A stretch of 64,000 bases of DNA from Cladorhizidae sp. MBARI D1340-BT2 (lineage: Eukaryota > Porifera > Demospongiae > Poecilosclerida > Cladorhizidae), in contig JAQNBH010000003.1 of the NCBI GenBank assembly GCA_028752905.1, positions 30,808,722 through 30,872,721 on the forward strand, given 5' to 3'. Positions 1-13,759 of this stretch are shown here, piece after piece; the stretch's first letter is position 1; the number at the start of each line of letters is the position of its first letter. The notes below the pieces were generated by a model. It did no database searches. It saw nothing but the letters and a program-made list of their open reading frames with translations, and was not told the DNA's origin. The translations under genes and the position numbers were made by a program.

Positions 1-2088
1 CATTATTCCTGATGAAGGCTAGAGCATCTAGTCATTATTACTGATGAAGTCTAGAGCATCTAGTCATTATTTCTAATGAAGGCTAGAGCATCTAGTAAAG
101 AAGGCAAGAGCACATAGTCATTATTCCTGATGAAGGTTAGAGCATCTAGTTATAATTCATGATGAAGGCTAGAGCATCTAGTCATTATTCCTGATGAATG
201 CTAGAGCATCTAGTCATTATTCCTGATGAAGTCTAGAGCATCTAGTCATTATTCCTGTTGAAGGCTAGAGCATCTAGTCATTAATACTGATGAAGGCTAG
301 AGCATCTAGTCATTATTCCTGATGAAGGCTAGAGCATCTAGTCATTATACCTGATGAAGGCTATAGCATCTAGTCATTATTCATGATGAAGGCTAGAGCA
401 TCTAGTCATTATTTCTAATGAAGGCTAGAGAATCTAGTAATGAAGGCCAGAGCACCTAGTCATTATTCCTGATGAAGATTAGAGCATCTAGTCATGAAGA
501 CTAGAGCATCTAGTCATTATTCATGATGAAGACTAGAGCATCTAGTCATTATTCCTGATGAAGGCTAGATCATCTAGTCATTATTCCTGATGAAGGCTAG
601 AGCATCTAGTCATTATTCCTGATGAAGACTAGAGCATCTAGTAATGAACGCCAGAGCACCTAGTCATTATTCCTGATGAAGGTTAGAGCATCTAGTCATG
701 AAGACTAGAGCAACTAGTCATTAATCCTGATGAAGACTAGAGCATCTAGTCATTATTCCTGATGAAGGCTAGAGCATCTAGTCATTATTCCTGATGAAGG
801 CTAGATCATCTAGTCATTATTCCTGATGAAGGTTAGAGCATCTAGTCATGAAGACTAGAGCATCTAGTCATTATATTCCTGATGTTGACTAGAGCATCTA
901 GTAATGAAGGCCAGAGCACCTAGTCATTATTCCTGATGAAGGTTAGAGCATCTAGTCATGAAGACTAGAGCATATAGTCATTATTCCTGATGAAGACTAG
1001 AACATCTAGTCATTATTCCTGATGAAGGCTAGAGCATCTAGTCATTATTCGTGATATAGGTTAGAGCATCTAGTCATTATTCCTGATGAAGGCTTGTTCA
1101 TTATTCCTGATGAAGGCTAGAGCATCTAGTCATTATACCAGATGAAGGCTAGAGCATCTAGTCATTATTTCTGATGAATGCCTGAGAATCTAGTCAATAT
1201 TTCTGATGAAGGCTAGTCATTACTCCTTATGAAGGCTAGAGCATCTAGTCATTATTCCTGATGAAGGCTAGGGCATCTAGTCATTATTTCTGATGAAGAC
1301 TAGTCGTTATAACTGATGAAGGCTAGAGCATCTAGTCATTATTCCTGATGAAGGCCTGAGCATCTAGTCATTATTTCTGATGAAGGCTAGAGCATCTAGT
1401 AATGAAGGCCAGACAAACTAGTGATGAAGGATAGACCATCTAGTCATTATTCCTGATGAAGGCTAGAACATCTAGTCATTCTTCCTGGTGAAGGCTAGAG
1501 CATCTAGTCATTATTCCTGGTGAAGGCTATATAGAGCATCTAGTCATTATTGGTGAAGGCTAGAGCATCTAGTCATTACTCCTGATGAAGTTTAGAGCAT
1601 CTAGTCATTATTCTTGATGAAGGCTAAGCATCTAGTCATAATTCCTGATGAAGGCTGTAGCATCTAGTTATTAATCCTGATGAAGGCTAGAGCATCTAGT
1701 CATTATTTCTAATGAAGGCTAGAGCATCTAGTAATGAAGGCCCTAGCATCAAGTCATTATTCCTGATGAAGACTAGAGCATCTAGTCATTATTCCTAATG
1801 AAGGCTAGAGCATCTAGTCATTATTCCTGATGAAGGCCAGAGCACCTAGTCATTATTCATGATGAAGGTTAGAGCATCTAGTCATTATTCCTGATGAAGG
1901 CTAGAGCATCTAGTCATTATTCCTGATGAAGGCAAGAGCATCTAGTCATTATTCCTGATGAAGGCTAGAGCATCTAGTCATTATTCCTGATGAAGGCTAG
2001 AGCATCTAGTCATTATTCCTGATGAAGGCTAGAGCATCTAGTCATTATTCCTGATGAAGGCTAGAGCATCTAGTCATTATTTCTAATG

Positions 2089-5030
2089 AAGGCTAGAGCA
2101 TCTAGTAATGAAGGCCAGAGCACCTAGTCATTATTCCTGATGAAGACTAGAGCATCTAGTCATTATTCCTGATGAAGGCTAGAGCATCTAGTCATTATTC
2201 CTGATGAAGGCTAGAGCATCTAGTCATTATTCCTGATGAAGGCTGGAGCATCTAGTCATTATTCCTGATGAGGGCTAGCATCTAGTCATTATTCATGATG
2301 AAAGCTAGAGCATCTAGTCATTATTTCTAATGAAGGCTAGAGCATCTAGTAATGAAGGCCAGAGAACCTAGTGATGAAGGATAGAGCATCTAGTCATTAT
2401 TCCTGATGAAGGCTAGAGCATCTAGTCATTATTCCTGGTGAAGGCTAGAGCATCTAGTCATTATTCCTGATGAAGTTTAGAGGATCTAGTCATTATTCCT
2501 GATAAAGGCTAAGCATCTAGTCATTATTCCTGATGAAGGCTTTAGCATCTAGTTATTAATCCTGATGAAGGCTAGCATCTAGTCATTATTCCTGATGAAG
2601 GCAAGAGCATCTAATCATTATTTCTAATGAAGGCTAGAGCATCTTGTAATTAAGGCCAGAGCACTTAGTCATTATTCCTGATGAAGTATAGAGCATCTAG
2701 TCATTATTCCTGATGAAGGCTAGAGCATCTAGTCATTATTCCTGATGAAGGCCTGAGCATCTAGTAGTGAAGGCTACATCATCTAGTAATGAAGGCTAGA
2801 GCATCTAGTCATTATTTCTAATGAAGGCTAGAGCATCTAATGAAGGCCAGAGCACCTAGTCATTATTCCTGATGAAGAATAGAGCATCTAGTCATTTTTC
2901 CTGATGAAGGCTAGGTCATTATTCCTGATGAAGGCTAGAGCATCTAGTCATTATTCCTGATGAAGGCTAGTCATTATTCCTGGTGAAGGCTAGACCATCT
3001 AGTCATTATTCCTGGTGAAGGCTATATAGAGCATCTAATCATTATTCCTGGTGAAAGCTAGAGCATCTAGTCATTATTCCTGATGAAAGCTAAAGCATCT
3101 AGTCATTATTCCAGATGAAGGCTAGAGCATCTATTCATTATTTCTGATGAAGGCCTGAGCATCTAGCAATATTTCTGATGAAGGCTAGTCATTATTCCTT
3201 ATGAAGGCTAGACCATCTAGTCATTATTCCTGATGAAGGCTAGGGCATCTAGTCATTATTCCTGATGAAGACTAGAGCATCTAGTCATTATTACTGATGA
3301 AGGCTAGAGCATCTAGTCATTATTCCTGATGAAGGCCTGAGCATCTAGTCATTATTTCTGACGAAGGCCAAAGCATCTAGTCATTATTCCTTATGAAGGC
3401 TAGGGCATCTAGTCATTATTCCTGATGAAGACTAGAGCATCTAGTCATTATTACTGATGAACGCTAGAGCATCTAGTCATTATTCCTGATGAAGGCCTGA
3501 GCATCTAGTCATTATTTGTGATTAAGGCTAGAGCATCTAGTCATTATTCCTGATGAAGGCTACAGTATCTAGTCATTATTCCTGATGAAGACTAGAGCAT
3601 CTAGTCATTATTCCTGATGAAGGCTAGAGCATCTAGTCATTATTCGTGATGAAGACTAGAGCATCTAGTCATTATTCCAGAAGAAGGCTACAGCATCTAG
3701 TCATTATTCCTGATGAAGACTAGAGCATCTAGTCATTATTCCTGATGAAGACTAGAGAATCTAGTCATTAATCATGATGAAGGCTAGAGCATCTAGTCAT
3801 TATTCCTGATGAAGGCTAGAGCATCTAGTCATTATTCCTGATGAAGGCTAGGTCATTATTCCTGATGAAGGCTAGAGAATCTAGTCATTATTCCTAATGA
3901 AGGCTAGAGCATCTAGTCATTATTCATGGTGAAGGCAAGAGCATCTAGTCATATTCATGGTGAAGTCTATATAGAGCATCTAGTCATTATTCCTGATGAA
4001 GGCTAGAACATCTAGTCATTATTCCTGTTGAAGGCTAGAGCATCTAGTCAATATTCCTGATGAATGCTAGAGCATCTAGTCATTTCCTGATGAAGGCCTG
4101 ATCATCTAGTCATTATTCCTGATGAAGGCTAGAGTTTCTAGTCATTATTCCTGATGAAGGCTACAGCATCTAGCCATTATTCCTGATGAAGGCTAGAGCA
4201 TCTAGTCATTATTCCTGATGAAGGCTAGAGCATCTAGTCATTGTTCCTGATGAAGGCTAGAGCATCTAGTCATTATTCCTGATGAAGGCTAGAGCATCTA
4301 GTCATTATTCCTGATGAAGGCTAGAGCATCTAGTCATTATTCCTGATGAAGGCTAGAGCATCTAGTCATTATTCCTGATGAAGGCTACAGCATCTAGTCA
4401 TTATTCCTGATCAAGGCTGGAGCTTCTAGTCATTATTCCTGATGAAGGCTAGCAACTAGTCTTTATTCCTGATGAATGCTAGAACATCTAGTCATTATTT
4501 CTAATGAAGGCTAGAGCATCTAGTAATGAAGGCCCTAGCATCTAGTCATTATCCTGATGAAGACTAGAGCATCTAGCCATTATTCCTGATGAAGGCTAGA
4601 GCATCTAGTCATTATTCCTGATGAAGGCCAGAGCACCTAGTCATTATTCCTGATGAAGGTTAGAGCATTTAGTCATTATACCTGATGAAGGCTAGAGCAT
4701 CTAGTCATTATTCCTGATGAAGGCAATATAATCTAGTCATTATTCCTAATTAAAGGCTAGAGCATCTAGTCATTATTCCTGATGAAGGCTAGAGCATCTA
4801 GTCATTATTTCTAATGAAGGCTAGAGCATCTAGTAAAGAAGGCAAGAGCACATAGTCATTATTCCTGATGAAGGTTAGAGCATCTAGTTATAATTCATGA
4901 TGAAGGCTAGAGCATCTAGTCATTATTCCTGATGAATGCTAGAGCATCTAGTCATTATTGCTGATGAAGTCTAGAGCATCTAGTCATTATTCCTGTTGAA
5001 GGCTAGAGCATCTAGTCATTAATACTGATG
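2089..5030. repeat. Higher-order repeat copy A (2942-bp spacing)
   Basis: The segment 2089-4875 recurs at 5031-7817 with a constant offset of 2942 bp. I checked this at AGTTTAGAGGATC, AGTAGTGAAGGCTACATC, the GGCTATATAGAGC unit, GGCCCTAGC and the AAAGAAGGC unit. Only isolated substitutions were seen (for example GGCTTTAGC here and GGCTGTAGC in copy B). The constant offset means no net indel over about 2.8 kb, so this is a recent segmental tandem duplication. The last 150 bp (about 4876-5030) continue instead with a TTATAATTCATG unit that reappears at the end of copy D. Confidence 0.9.
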
Positions 5031-7817
5031 AAGGCTAGAGCATCTAGTAATGAAGGCCAGAGCACCTAGTCATTATTCCTGATGAAGACTAGAGCATCTA
5101 GTCATTATTCCTGATGAAGGCTAGAGCATCTAGTCATTATTCCTGATGAAGGCTAGAGCATCTAGTCATTATTCCTGATGAAGGCTGGAGCATCTAGTCA
5201 TTATTCCTGATGAGGGCTAGCATCTAGTCATTATTCATGATGAAAGCTAGAGCATCTAGTCATTATTTCTAATGAAGGCTAGAGCATCTAGTAATGAAGG
5301 CCAGAGAACCTAGTGATGAAGGATAGAGCATCTAGTCATTATTCCTGATGAAGGCTAGAGCATCTAGTCATTATTCCTGGTGAAGGCTAGAGCATCTAGT
5401 CATTATTCCTGATGAAGTTTAGAGGATCTAGTCATTATTCCTGATAAAGGCTAAGCATCTAGTCATTATTCCTGATGAAGGCTGTAGCATCTAGTTATTA
5501 ATCCTGATGAAGGCTAGCATCTAGCCATTATTCCTGATGAAGGCAAGAGCATCTAATCATTATTTCTAATGAAGGCTAGAGCATCTTGTAATTAAGGCCA
5601 GAGCACTTAGTCATTATTCCTGATGAAGTATAGAGCATCTAGTCATTATTCCTGATGAAGGCTAGAGCATCTAGTCATTATTCCTGATGAAGGCCTGAGC
5701 ATCTAGTAGTGAAGGCTACATCATCTAGTAATGAAGGCTAGAGCATCTAGTCATTATTTCTAATGAAGGCTAGAGCATCTAATGAAGGCCAGAGCACCTA
5801 GTCATTATTCCTGATGAAGAATAGAGCATCTAGTCATTTTTCCTGATGAAGGCTAGGTCATTATTCCTGATGAAGGCTAGAGCATCTAGTCATTATTCCT
5901 GATGAAGGCTAGTCATTATTCCTGGTGAAGGCTAGACCATCTAGTCATTATTCCTGGTGAAGGCTATATAGAGCATCTAATCATTATTCCTGGTGAAAGC
6001 TAGAGCATCTAGTCATTATTCCTGATGAAAGCTAAAGCATCTAGTCATTATTCCAGATGAAGGCTAGAGCATCTATTCATTATTTCTGATGAAGGCCTGA
6101 GCATCTAGCAATATTTCTGATGAAGGCTAGTCATTATTCCTTATGAAGGCTAGACCATCTAGTCATTATTCCTGATGAAGGCTAGGGCATCTAGTCATTA
6201 TTCCTGATGAAGACTAGAGCATCTAGTCATTATTACTGATGAAGGCTAGAGCATCTAGTCATTATTCCTGATGAAGGCCTGAGCATCTAGTCATTATTTC
6301 TGACGAAGGCCAAAGCATCTAGTCATTATTCCTTATGAAGGCTAGGGCATCTAGTCATTATTCCTGATGAAGACTAGAGCATCTAGTCATTATTACTGAT
6401 GAACGCTAGAGCATCTAGTCATTATTCCTGATGAAGGCCTGAGCATCTAGTCATTATTTGTGATTAAGGCTAGAGCATCTAGTCATTATTCCTGATGAAG
6501 GCTACAGTATCTAGTCATTATTCCTGATGAAGACTAGAGCATCTAGTCATTATTCCTGATGAAGGCTAGAGCATCTAGTCATTATTCGTGATGAAGACTA
6601 GAGCATCTAGTCATTATTCCAGAAGAAGGCTACAGCATCTAGTCATTATTCCTGATGAAGACTAGAGCATCTAGTCATTATTCCTGATGAAGACTAGAGA
6701 ATCTAGTCATTAATCATGATGAAGGCTAGAGCATCTAGTCATTATTCCTGATGAAGGCTAGAGCATCTAGTCATTATTCCTGATGAAGGCTAGGTCATTA
6801 TTCCTGATGAAGGCTAGAGAATCTAGTCATTATTCCTAATGAAGGCTAGAGCATCTAGTCATTATTCATGGTGAAGGCAAGAGCATCTAGTCATATTCAT
6901 GGTGAAGTCTATATAGAGCATCTAGTCATTATTCCTGATGAAGGCTAGAACATCTAGTCATTATTCCTGTTGAAGGCTAGAGCATCTAGTCAATATTCCT
7001 GATGAATGCTAGAGCATCTAGTCATTTCCTGATGAAGGCCTGATCATCTAGTCATTATTCCTGATGAAGGCTAGAGTTTCTAGTCATTATTCCTGATGAA
7101 GGCTACAGCATCTAGCCATTATTCCTGATGAAGGCTAGAGCATCTAGTCATTATTCCTGATGAAGGCTAGAGCATCTAGTCATTGTTCCTGATGAAGGCT
7201 AGAGCATCTAGTCATTATTCCTGATGAAGGCTAGAGCATCTAGTCATTATTCCTGATGAAGGCTAGAGCATCTAGTCATTATTCCTGATGAAGGCTAGAG
7301 CATCTAGTCATTATTCCTGATGAAGGCTACAGCATCTAGTCATTATTCCTGATCAAGGCTGGAGCTTCTAGTCATTATTCCTGATGAAGGCTAGCAACTA
7401 GTCTTTATTCCTGATGAATGCTAGAACATCTAGTCATTATTTCTAATGAAGGCTAGAGCATCTAGTAATGAAGGCCCTAGCATCTAGTCATTATCCTGAT
7501 GAAGACTAGAGCATCTAGCCATTATTCCTGATGAAGGCTAGAGCATCTAGTCATTATTCCTGATGAAGGCCAGAGCACCTAGTCATTATTCCTGATGAAG
7601 GTTAGAGCATTTAGTCATTATACCTGATGAAGGCTAGAGCATCTAGTCATTATTCCTGATGAAGGCAATATAATCTAGTCATTATTCCTAATTAAAGGCT
7701 AGAGCATCTAGTCATTATTCCTGATGAAGGCTAGAGCATCTAGTCATTATTTCTAATGAAGGCTAGAGCATCTAGTAAAGAAGGCAAGAGCACATAGTCA
7801 TTATTCCTGATGAAGGC
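5031..7817. repeat. Higher-order repeat copy B
   Basis: Near-identical to copy A in monomer order and length, with a few substitutions (for example TAGCCATT for TAGTCATT near 5523). At about 7818 the order jumps back to the monomers found at 5356, which starts the next copy. The breakpoint falls inside ordinary monomers, as expected for unequal exchange in register. Confidence 0.9.
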
Positions 7818-9208
7818 TAGAGCATCTAGTCATTATTCCTGGTGAAGGCTAGAGCATCTAGTCATTATTCCTGATGAAGTTTAGAGGATCTAGTCATTAT
7901 TCCTGATAAAGGCTAAGCATCTAGTCATTATTCCTGATGAAGGCTGTAGCATCTAGTTATTAATCCTGATGAAGGCTAGCATCTAGTCATTATTCCTGAT
8001 GAAGGCAAGAGCATCTAATCATTATTTCTAATGAAGGCTAGAGCATCTTGTAATTAAGGCCAGAGCACTTAGTCATTATTCCTGATGAAGTATAGAGCAT
8101 CTAGTCATTATTCCTGATGAAGGCTAGAGCATCTAGTCATTATTCCTGATGAAGGCCTGAGCATCTAGTAGTGAAGGCTACATCATCTAGTAATGAAGGC
8201 TAGAGCATCTAGTCATTATTTCTAATGAAGGCTAGAGCATCTAATGAAGGCCAGAGCACCTAGTCATTATTCCTGATGAAGAATAGAGCATCTAGTCATT
8301 TTTCCTGATGAAGGCTAGGTCATTATTCCTGATGAAGGCTAGAGCATCTAGTCATTATTCCTGATGAAGGCTAGTCATTATTCCTGGTGAAGGCTAGACC
8401 ATCTAGTCATTATTCCTGGTGAAGGCTATATAGAGCATCTAATCATTATTCCTGGTGAAAGCTAGAGCATCTAGTCATTATTCCTGATGAAGGCTAGAGC
8501 ATCTAGTCATTATTCCTGATGAAGGCTAGAGCATCTAGTCATTATTCCTGATGAAGGCTACAGCATCTAGTCATTATTCCTGATGAAGGCTAGAGCATCT
8601 AGTCATTGTTCCTGATGAAGGCTAGAGCATCTAGTCATTATTCCTGATGAAGGCTAGAGCATCTAGTCATTATTCCTGATGAAGGCTAGAGCATCTAGTC
8701 ATTATTCCTGATGAAGGCTAGAGCATCTAGTCATTATTCCTGATGAAGGCTACAGCATCTAGTCATTATTCCTGATCAAGGCTGGAGCTTCTAGTCATTA
8801 TTCCTGATGAAGGCTAGCAACTAGTCTTTATTCCTGATGAATGCTAGAACATCTAGTCATTATTTCTAATGAAGGCTAGAGCATCTAGTAATGAAGGCCC
8901 TAGCATCAAGTCATTATCCTGATGAAGACTAGAGCATCTAGCCATTATTCCTGATGAAGGCCAGAGCACCTAGTCATTATTCCTGATGAAGGTTAGAGCA
9001 TTTAGTCATTATACCTGATGAAGGCTAGAGCATCTAGTCATTATTCCTGATGAAGGCAATATAATCTAGTCATTATTCCTAATTAAAGGCTAGAGCATCT
9101 AGTCATTATTCCTGATGAAGGCTAGAGCATCTAGTCATTATTTCTAATGAAGGCTAGAGCATCTAGTAAAGAAGGCAAGAGCACATAGTCATTATTCCTG
9201 ATGAAGGC
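7818..9208. repeat. Higher-order repeat copy C (1391 bp, internally deleted)
   Basis: Begins as copy B at 5356 (offset 2462). Near 8489 it skips directly to the monomers of copy B near 7150 (offset 1423, then 1391 after one further monomer is missing near 8950). About half of the higher-order unit is therefore missing, removed in register with the monomer. It ends with the same AAAGAAGGC unit (9168) that ends copies A, B and D. Confidence 0.85.
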
Positions 9209-11620
9209 TAGAGCATCTAGTCATTATTCCTGGTGAAGGCTAGAGCATCTAGTCATTATTCCTGATGAAGTTTAGAGGATCTAGTCATTATTCCTGATAA
9301 AGGCTAAGCATCTAGTCATTATTCCTGATGAAGGCTGTAGCATCTAGTTATTAATCCTGATGAAGGCTAGCATCTAGTCATTATTCCTGATGAAGGCAAG
9401 AGCATCTAATCATTATTTCTAATGAAGGCTAGAGCATCTTGTAATTAAGGCCAGAGCACTTAGTCATTATTCCTGATGAAGTATAGAGCATCTAGTCATT
9501 ATTCCTGATGAAGGCTAGAGCATCTAGTCATTATTCCTGATGAAGGCCTGAGCATCTAGTAGTGAAGGCTACATCATCTAGTAATGAAGGCTAGAGCATC
9601 TAGTCATTATTTCTAATGAAGGCTAGAGCATCTAATGAAGGCCAGAGCACCTAGTCATTATTCCTGATGAAGAATAGAGCATCTAGTCATTTTTCCTGAT
9701 GAAGGCTAGGTCATTATTCCTGATGAAGGCTAGAGCATCTAGTCATTATTCCTGATGAAGGCTAGTCATTATTCCTGGTGAAGGCTAGACCATCTAGTCA
9801 TTATTCCTGGTGAAGGCTATATAGAGCATCTAATCATTATTCCTGGTGAAAGCTAGAGCATCTAGTCATTATTCCTGATGAAAGCTAAAGCATCTAGTCA
9901 TTATTCCAGATGAAGGCTAGAGCATCTATTCATTATTTCTGATGAAGGCCTGAGCATCTAGCAATATTTCTGATGAAGGCTAGTCATTATTCCTTATGAA
10001 GGCTAGACCATCTAGTCATTATTCCTGATGAAGGCTAGGGCATCTAGTCATTATTCCTGATGAAGACTAGAGCATCTAGTCATTATTACTGATGAAGGCT
10101 AGAGCATCTAGTCATTATTCCTGATGAAGGCCTGAGCATCTAGTCATTATTTCTGACGAAGGCCAAAGCATCTAGTCATTATTCCTTATGAAGGCTAGGG
10201 CATCTAGTCATTATTCCTGATGAAGACTAGAGCATCTAGTCATTATTACTGATGAACGCTAGAGCATCTAGTCATTATTCCTGATGAAGGCCTGAGCATC
10301 TAGTCATTATTTGTGATTAAGGCTAGAGCATCTAGTCATTATTCCTGATGAAGGCTACAGTATCTAGTCATTATTCCTGATGAAGACTAGAGCATCTAGT
10401 CATTATTCCTGATGAAGGCTAGAGCATCTAGTCATTATTCGTGATGAAGACTAGAGCATCTAGTCATTATTCCAGAAGAAGGCTACAGCATCTAGTCATT
10501 ATTCCTGATGAAGACTAGAGCATCTAGTCATTATTCCTGATGAAGACTAGAGAATCTAGTCATTAATCATGATGAAGGCTAGAGCATCTAGTCATTATTC
10601 CTGATGAAGGCTAGAGCATCTAGTCATTATTCCTGATGAAGGCTAGGTCATTATTCCTGATGAAGGCTAGAGAATCTAGTCATTATTCCTAATGAAGGCT
10701 AGAGCATCTAGTCATTATTCATGGTGAAGGCAAGAGCATCTAGTCATATTCATGGTGAAGTCTATATAGAGCATCTAGTCATTATTCCTGATGAAGGCTA
10801 GAACATCTAGTCATTATTCCTGTTGAAGGCTAGAGCATCTAGTCAATATTCCTGATGAATGCTAGAGCATCTAGTCATTTCCTGATGAAGGCCTGATCAT
10901 CTAGTCATTATTCCTGATGAAGGCTAGAGTTTCTAGTCATTATTCCTGATGAAGGCTACAGCATCTAGCCATTATTCCTGATGAAGGCTAGAGCATCTAG
11001 TCATTGTTCCTGATGAAGGCTAGAGCATCTAGTCATTATTCCTGATGAAGGCTAGAGCATCTAGTCATTATTCCTGATGAAGGCTAGAGCATCTAGTCAT
11101 TATTCCTGATGAAGGCTAGAGCATCTAGTCATTATTCCTGATGAAGGCTACAGCATCTAGTCATTATTCCTGATCAAGGCTGGAGCTTCTAGTCATTATT
11201 CCTGATGAAGGCTAGCAACTAGTCTTTATTCCTGATGAATGCTAGAACATCTAGTCATTATTTCTAATGAAGGCTAGAGCATCTAGTAATGAAGGCCCTA
11301 GCATCTAGTCATTATCCTGATGAAGACTAGAGCATCTAGCCATTATTCCTGATGAAGGCTAGAGCATCTAGTCATTATTCCTGATGAAGGCCAGAGCACC
11401 TAGTCATTATTCCTGATGAAGGTTAGAGCATTTAGTCATTATACCTGATGAAGGCTAGAGCATCTAGTCATTATTCCTGATGAAGGCAATATAATCTAGT
11501 CATTATTCCTAATTAAAGGCTAGAGCATCTAGTCATTATTCCTGATGAAGGCTAGAGCATCTAGTCATTATTTCTAATGAAGGCTAGAGCATCTAGTAAA
11601 GAAGGCAAGAGCACATAGTC
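9209..11620. repeat. Higher-order repeat copy D
   Basis: Repeats the start of copy C at offset 1391, then follows the full-length copy B order at offset 3853. The offset falls to 3821 near 11002 because one 32-bp monomer is missing before the CATTGTT unit. The AAAGAAGGC marker is at 11598. It is the full-length counterpart from which the deleted copy C can be interpreted. Confidence 0.85.
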
Positions 11621-13759
11621 ATTATTCCTGATGAAGGTTAGAGCATCTAGTTATAATTCATGATGAAGGCTAGAGCATCTAGTCATTATTCCTGATGAAT
11701 GCTAGAGCATCTAGTCATTATTGCTGATGAAGTCTAGAGCATCTAGTCATTATTCCTGTTGAAGGCTAGAGCATCTAGTCATTAATACTGATGAAGGCTA
11801 GAGCATCTAGTCATTATACCTGATGAAGGCTAGAGCATCTAGTCATTATTTCTAATGAAGGCTAGAGAATCTAGTAATGAAGGCCAGAGCACCTAGTCAT
11901 TATTCCTGATGAAGGTTAGAGCATCTAGTCATGAAGACTAGAGCATCTAGTCATTATTCATGATGAAGACTAGAGCATCTAGTCATTATTCCTGATGAAG
12001 GCTAGAGCATCTAGTCATTATTCCTGATGAAGGCTAGAGCATCTAGTCATTATTCCTGATGAAGACTAGAGCATCTAGTAATGAACGCCAGAGCACCTAG
12101 TCATTATTCCTGATGAAGGTTAGAGCATCTAGTCATGAAGACTAGAGCAACTAGTCATTAATCCTGATGAAGACTAGAGCATCTAGTCATTATTCCTGAT
12201 GAAGGCTAGAGCATCTAGTCATTATTCCTGATGAAGGCTAGATCATCTAGTCATTATTCCTGATGAAGGTTAGAGCATCTAGTCATGAAGACTAGAGCAT
12301 CTAGTCATTATTCCTGATGAAGACTAGAGCATCTAGTAATGAAGGCCAGAGCACCTAGTCATTATTCCTGATGAAGGCTAGAGAATCTAGTCATTATTCA
12401 TGATGAAGGCTAGAGCATCTAGTCATTATTCCTGATGAAGGCTAGAGCATCTAGTCATTATTCCTGATGAAGACAAGAGCATCTAGTAATGAACGCCAGA
12501 GCACCTAGTCATTATTCCTGATGAAGGTTAGAGCATCTAGTCATGAAGACTAGAGCATTTAGTCATTAATCCTGATGAAGACTAGAGCATCTAGTCATTA
12601 TTCCTGATGAAGGCTAGAGCATCTAGTCATTATTCCTTATGAAGGTTAGAGCATCTAGTCATGAAGACTAGAGCATCTAGTCATGAAGACTAGAGCATCT
12701 AGTCATTAATCCTGATGAAGACTAGAGCATCTAGTAATGAAGGCCAGAGCACCTAGTCATTATTCCTGATGAAGGTTAGAGCATCTAGTCATGAAGACTA
12801 GAGCATCTAGTCATTATTCCTGATGAAGACTAGAGCATCTAGTCATTATTCCTGATGAAGGCTAGAGCATCTAGTCATTATTCCTGATATAGGCTAGAGC
12901 ATCTAGTCATTATTCCTGATGAAGGCTAGGTCATTATTCCTGATGAAGGCTAGAGCATCTAGTCATTATTCCAGATGAAGGCTAGAGCATCTAGTCATTA
13001 TTTCTGATGAAGGCCTGAGAATCTAGTCAATATTTCTGATGAAGGCCAGTCATTACTCCTTATGAAGGCTAGAGCATCTAGTCATTATTCCTGATGAAGG
13101 CTAGGGCATCTAGTCATTATTTCTGATGAAGACTAGAGCATCTAGTCGTTATAACTGATGAAGGCTAGAGCATCTAGTTATTATTCCTGATGAAGGACTG
13201 AGCATCTAGTCATTATTTCTGATGAAGGCTAGAGCATCTAGTAATGAAGGCCAGACAAACTAGTGATGAAGGATAGACCATCTAGTCATAATTCCTGATG
13301 AAGGCTAGAACATCTAGTCATTCTTCCTGGTGAAGGCTAGAGCATCTAGTCATTATTCCTGGTGAAGGCTATATAGAGCATCTAGTCATTATTGGTGAAG
13401 GCTAGAGCATCTAGTCAATACTCCTGATGAAGTTTAGAGCATCTAGTCATTATTCCTGATGAAGGCTAAGCATCTAGTCATAATTCCTGATGAAGGCTGT
13501 AGCATCTAGTTATTAATCCTGATGAAGGTTACCATCTAGTCATTATTCCTGATGAAGGCTAGAGCATCTAGTCATTATTTCTAATGAAGGCTAGAGCATC
13601 TAGTAATGAAGGCCCTAGCATCTAGTCATTATTCCTGATGAAGACTAGAGCATCTAGTCATTAATCCTATTGAAGGCTAGAGCATCTAGTCATTATTCCT
13701 GATGAAGGCCAGAGCACCTAGTCATTATTCATGATGAAGGTTAGAGCATCTAGTCATTA

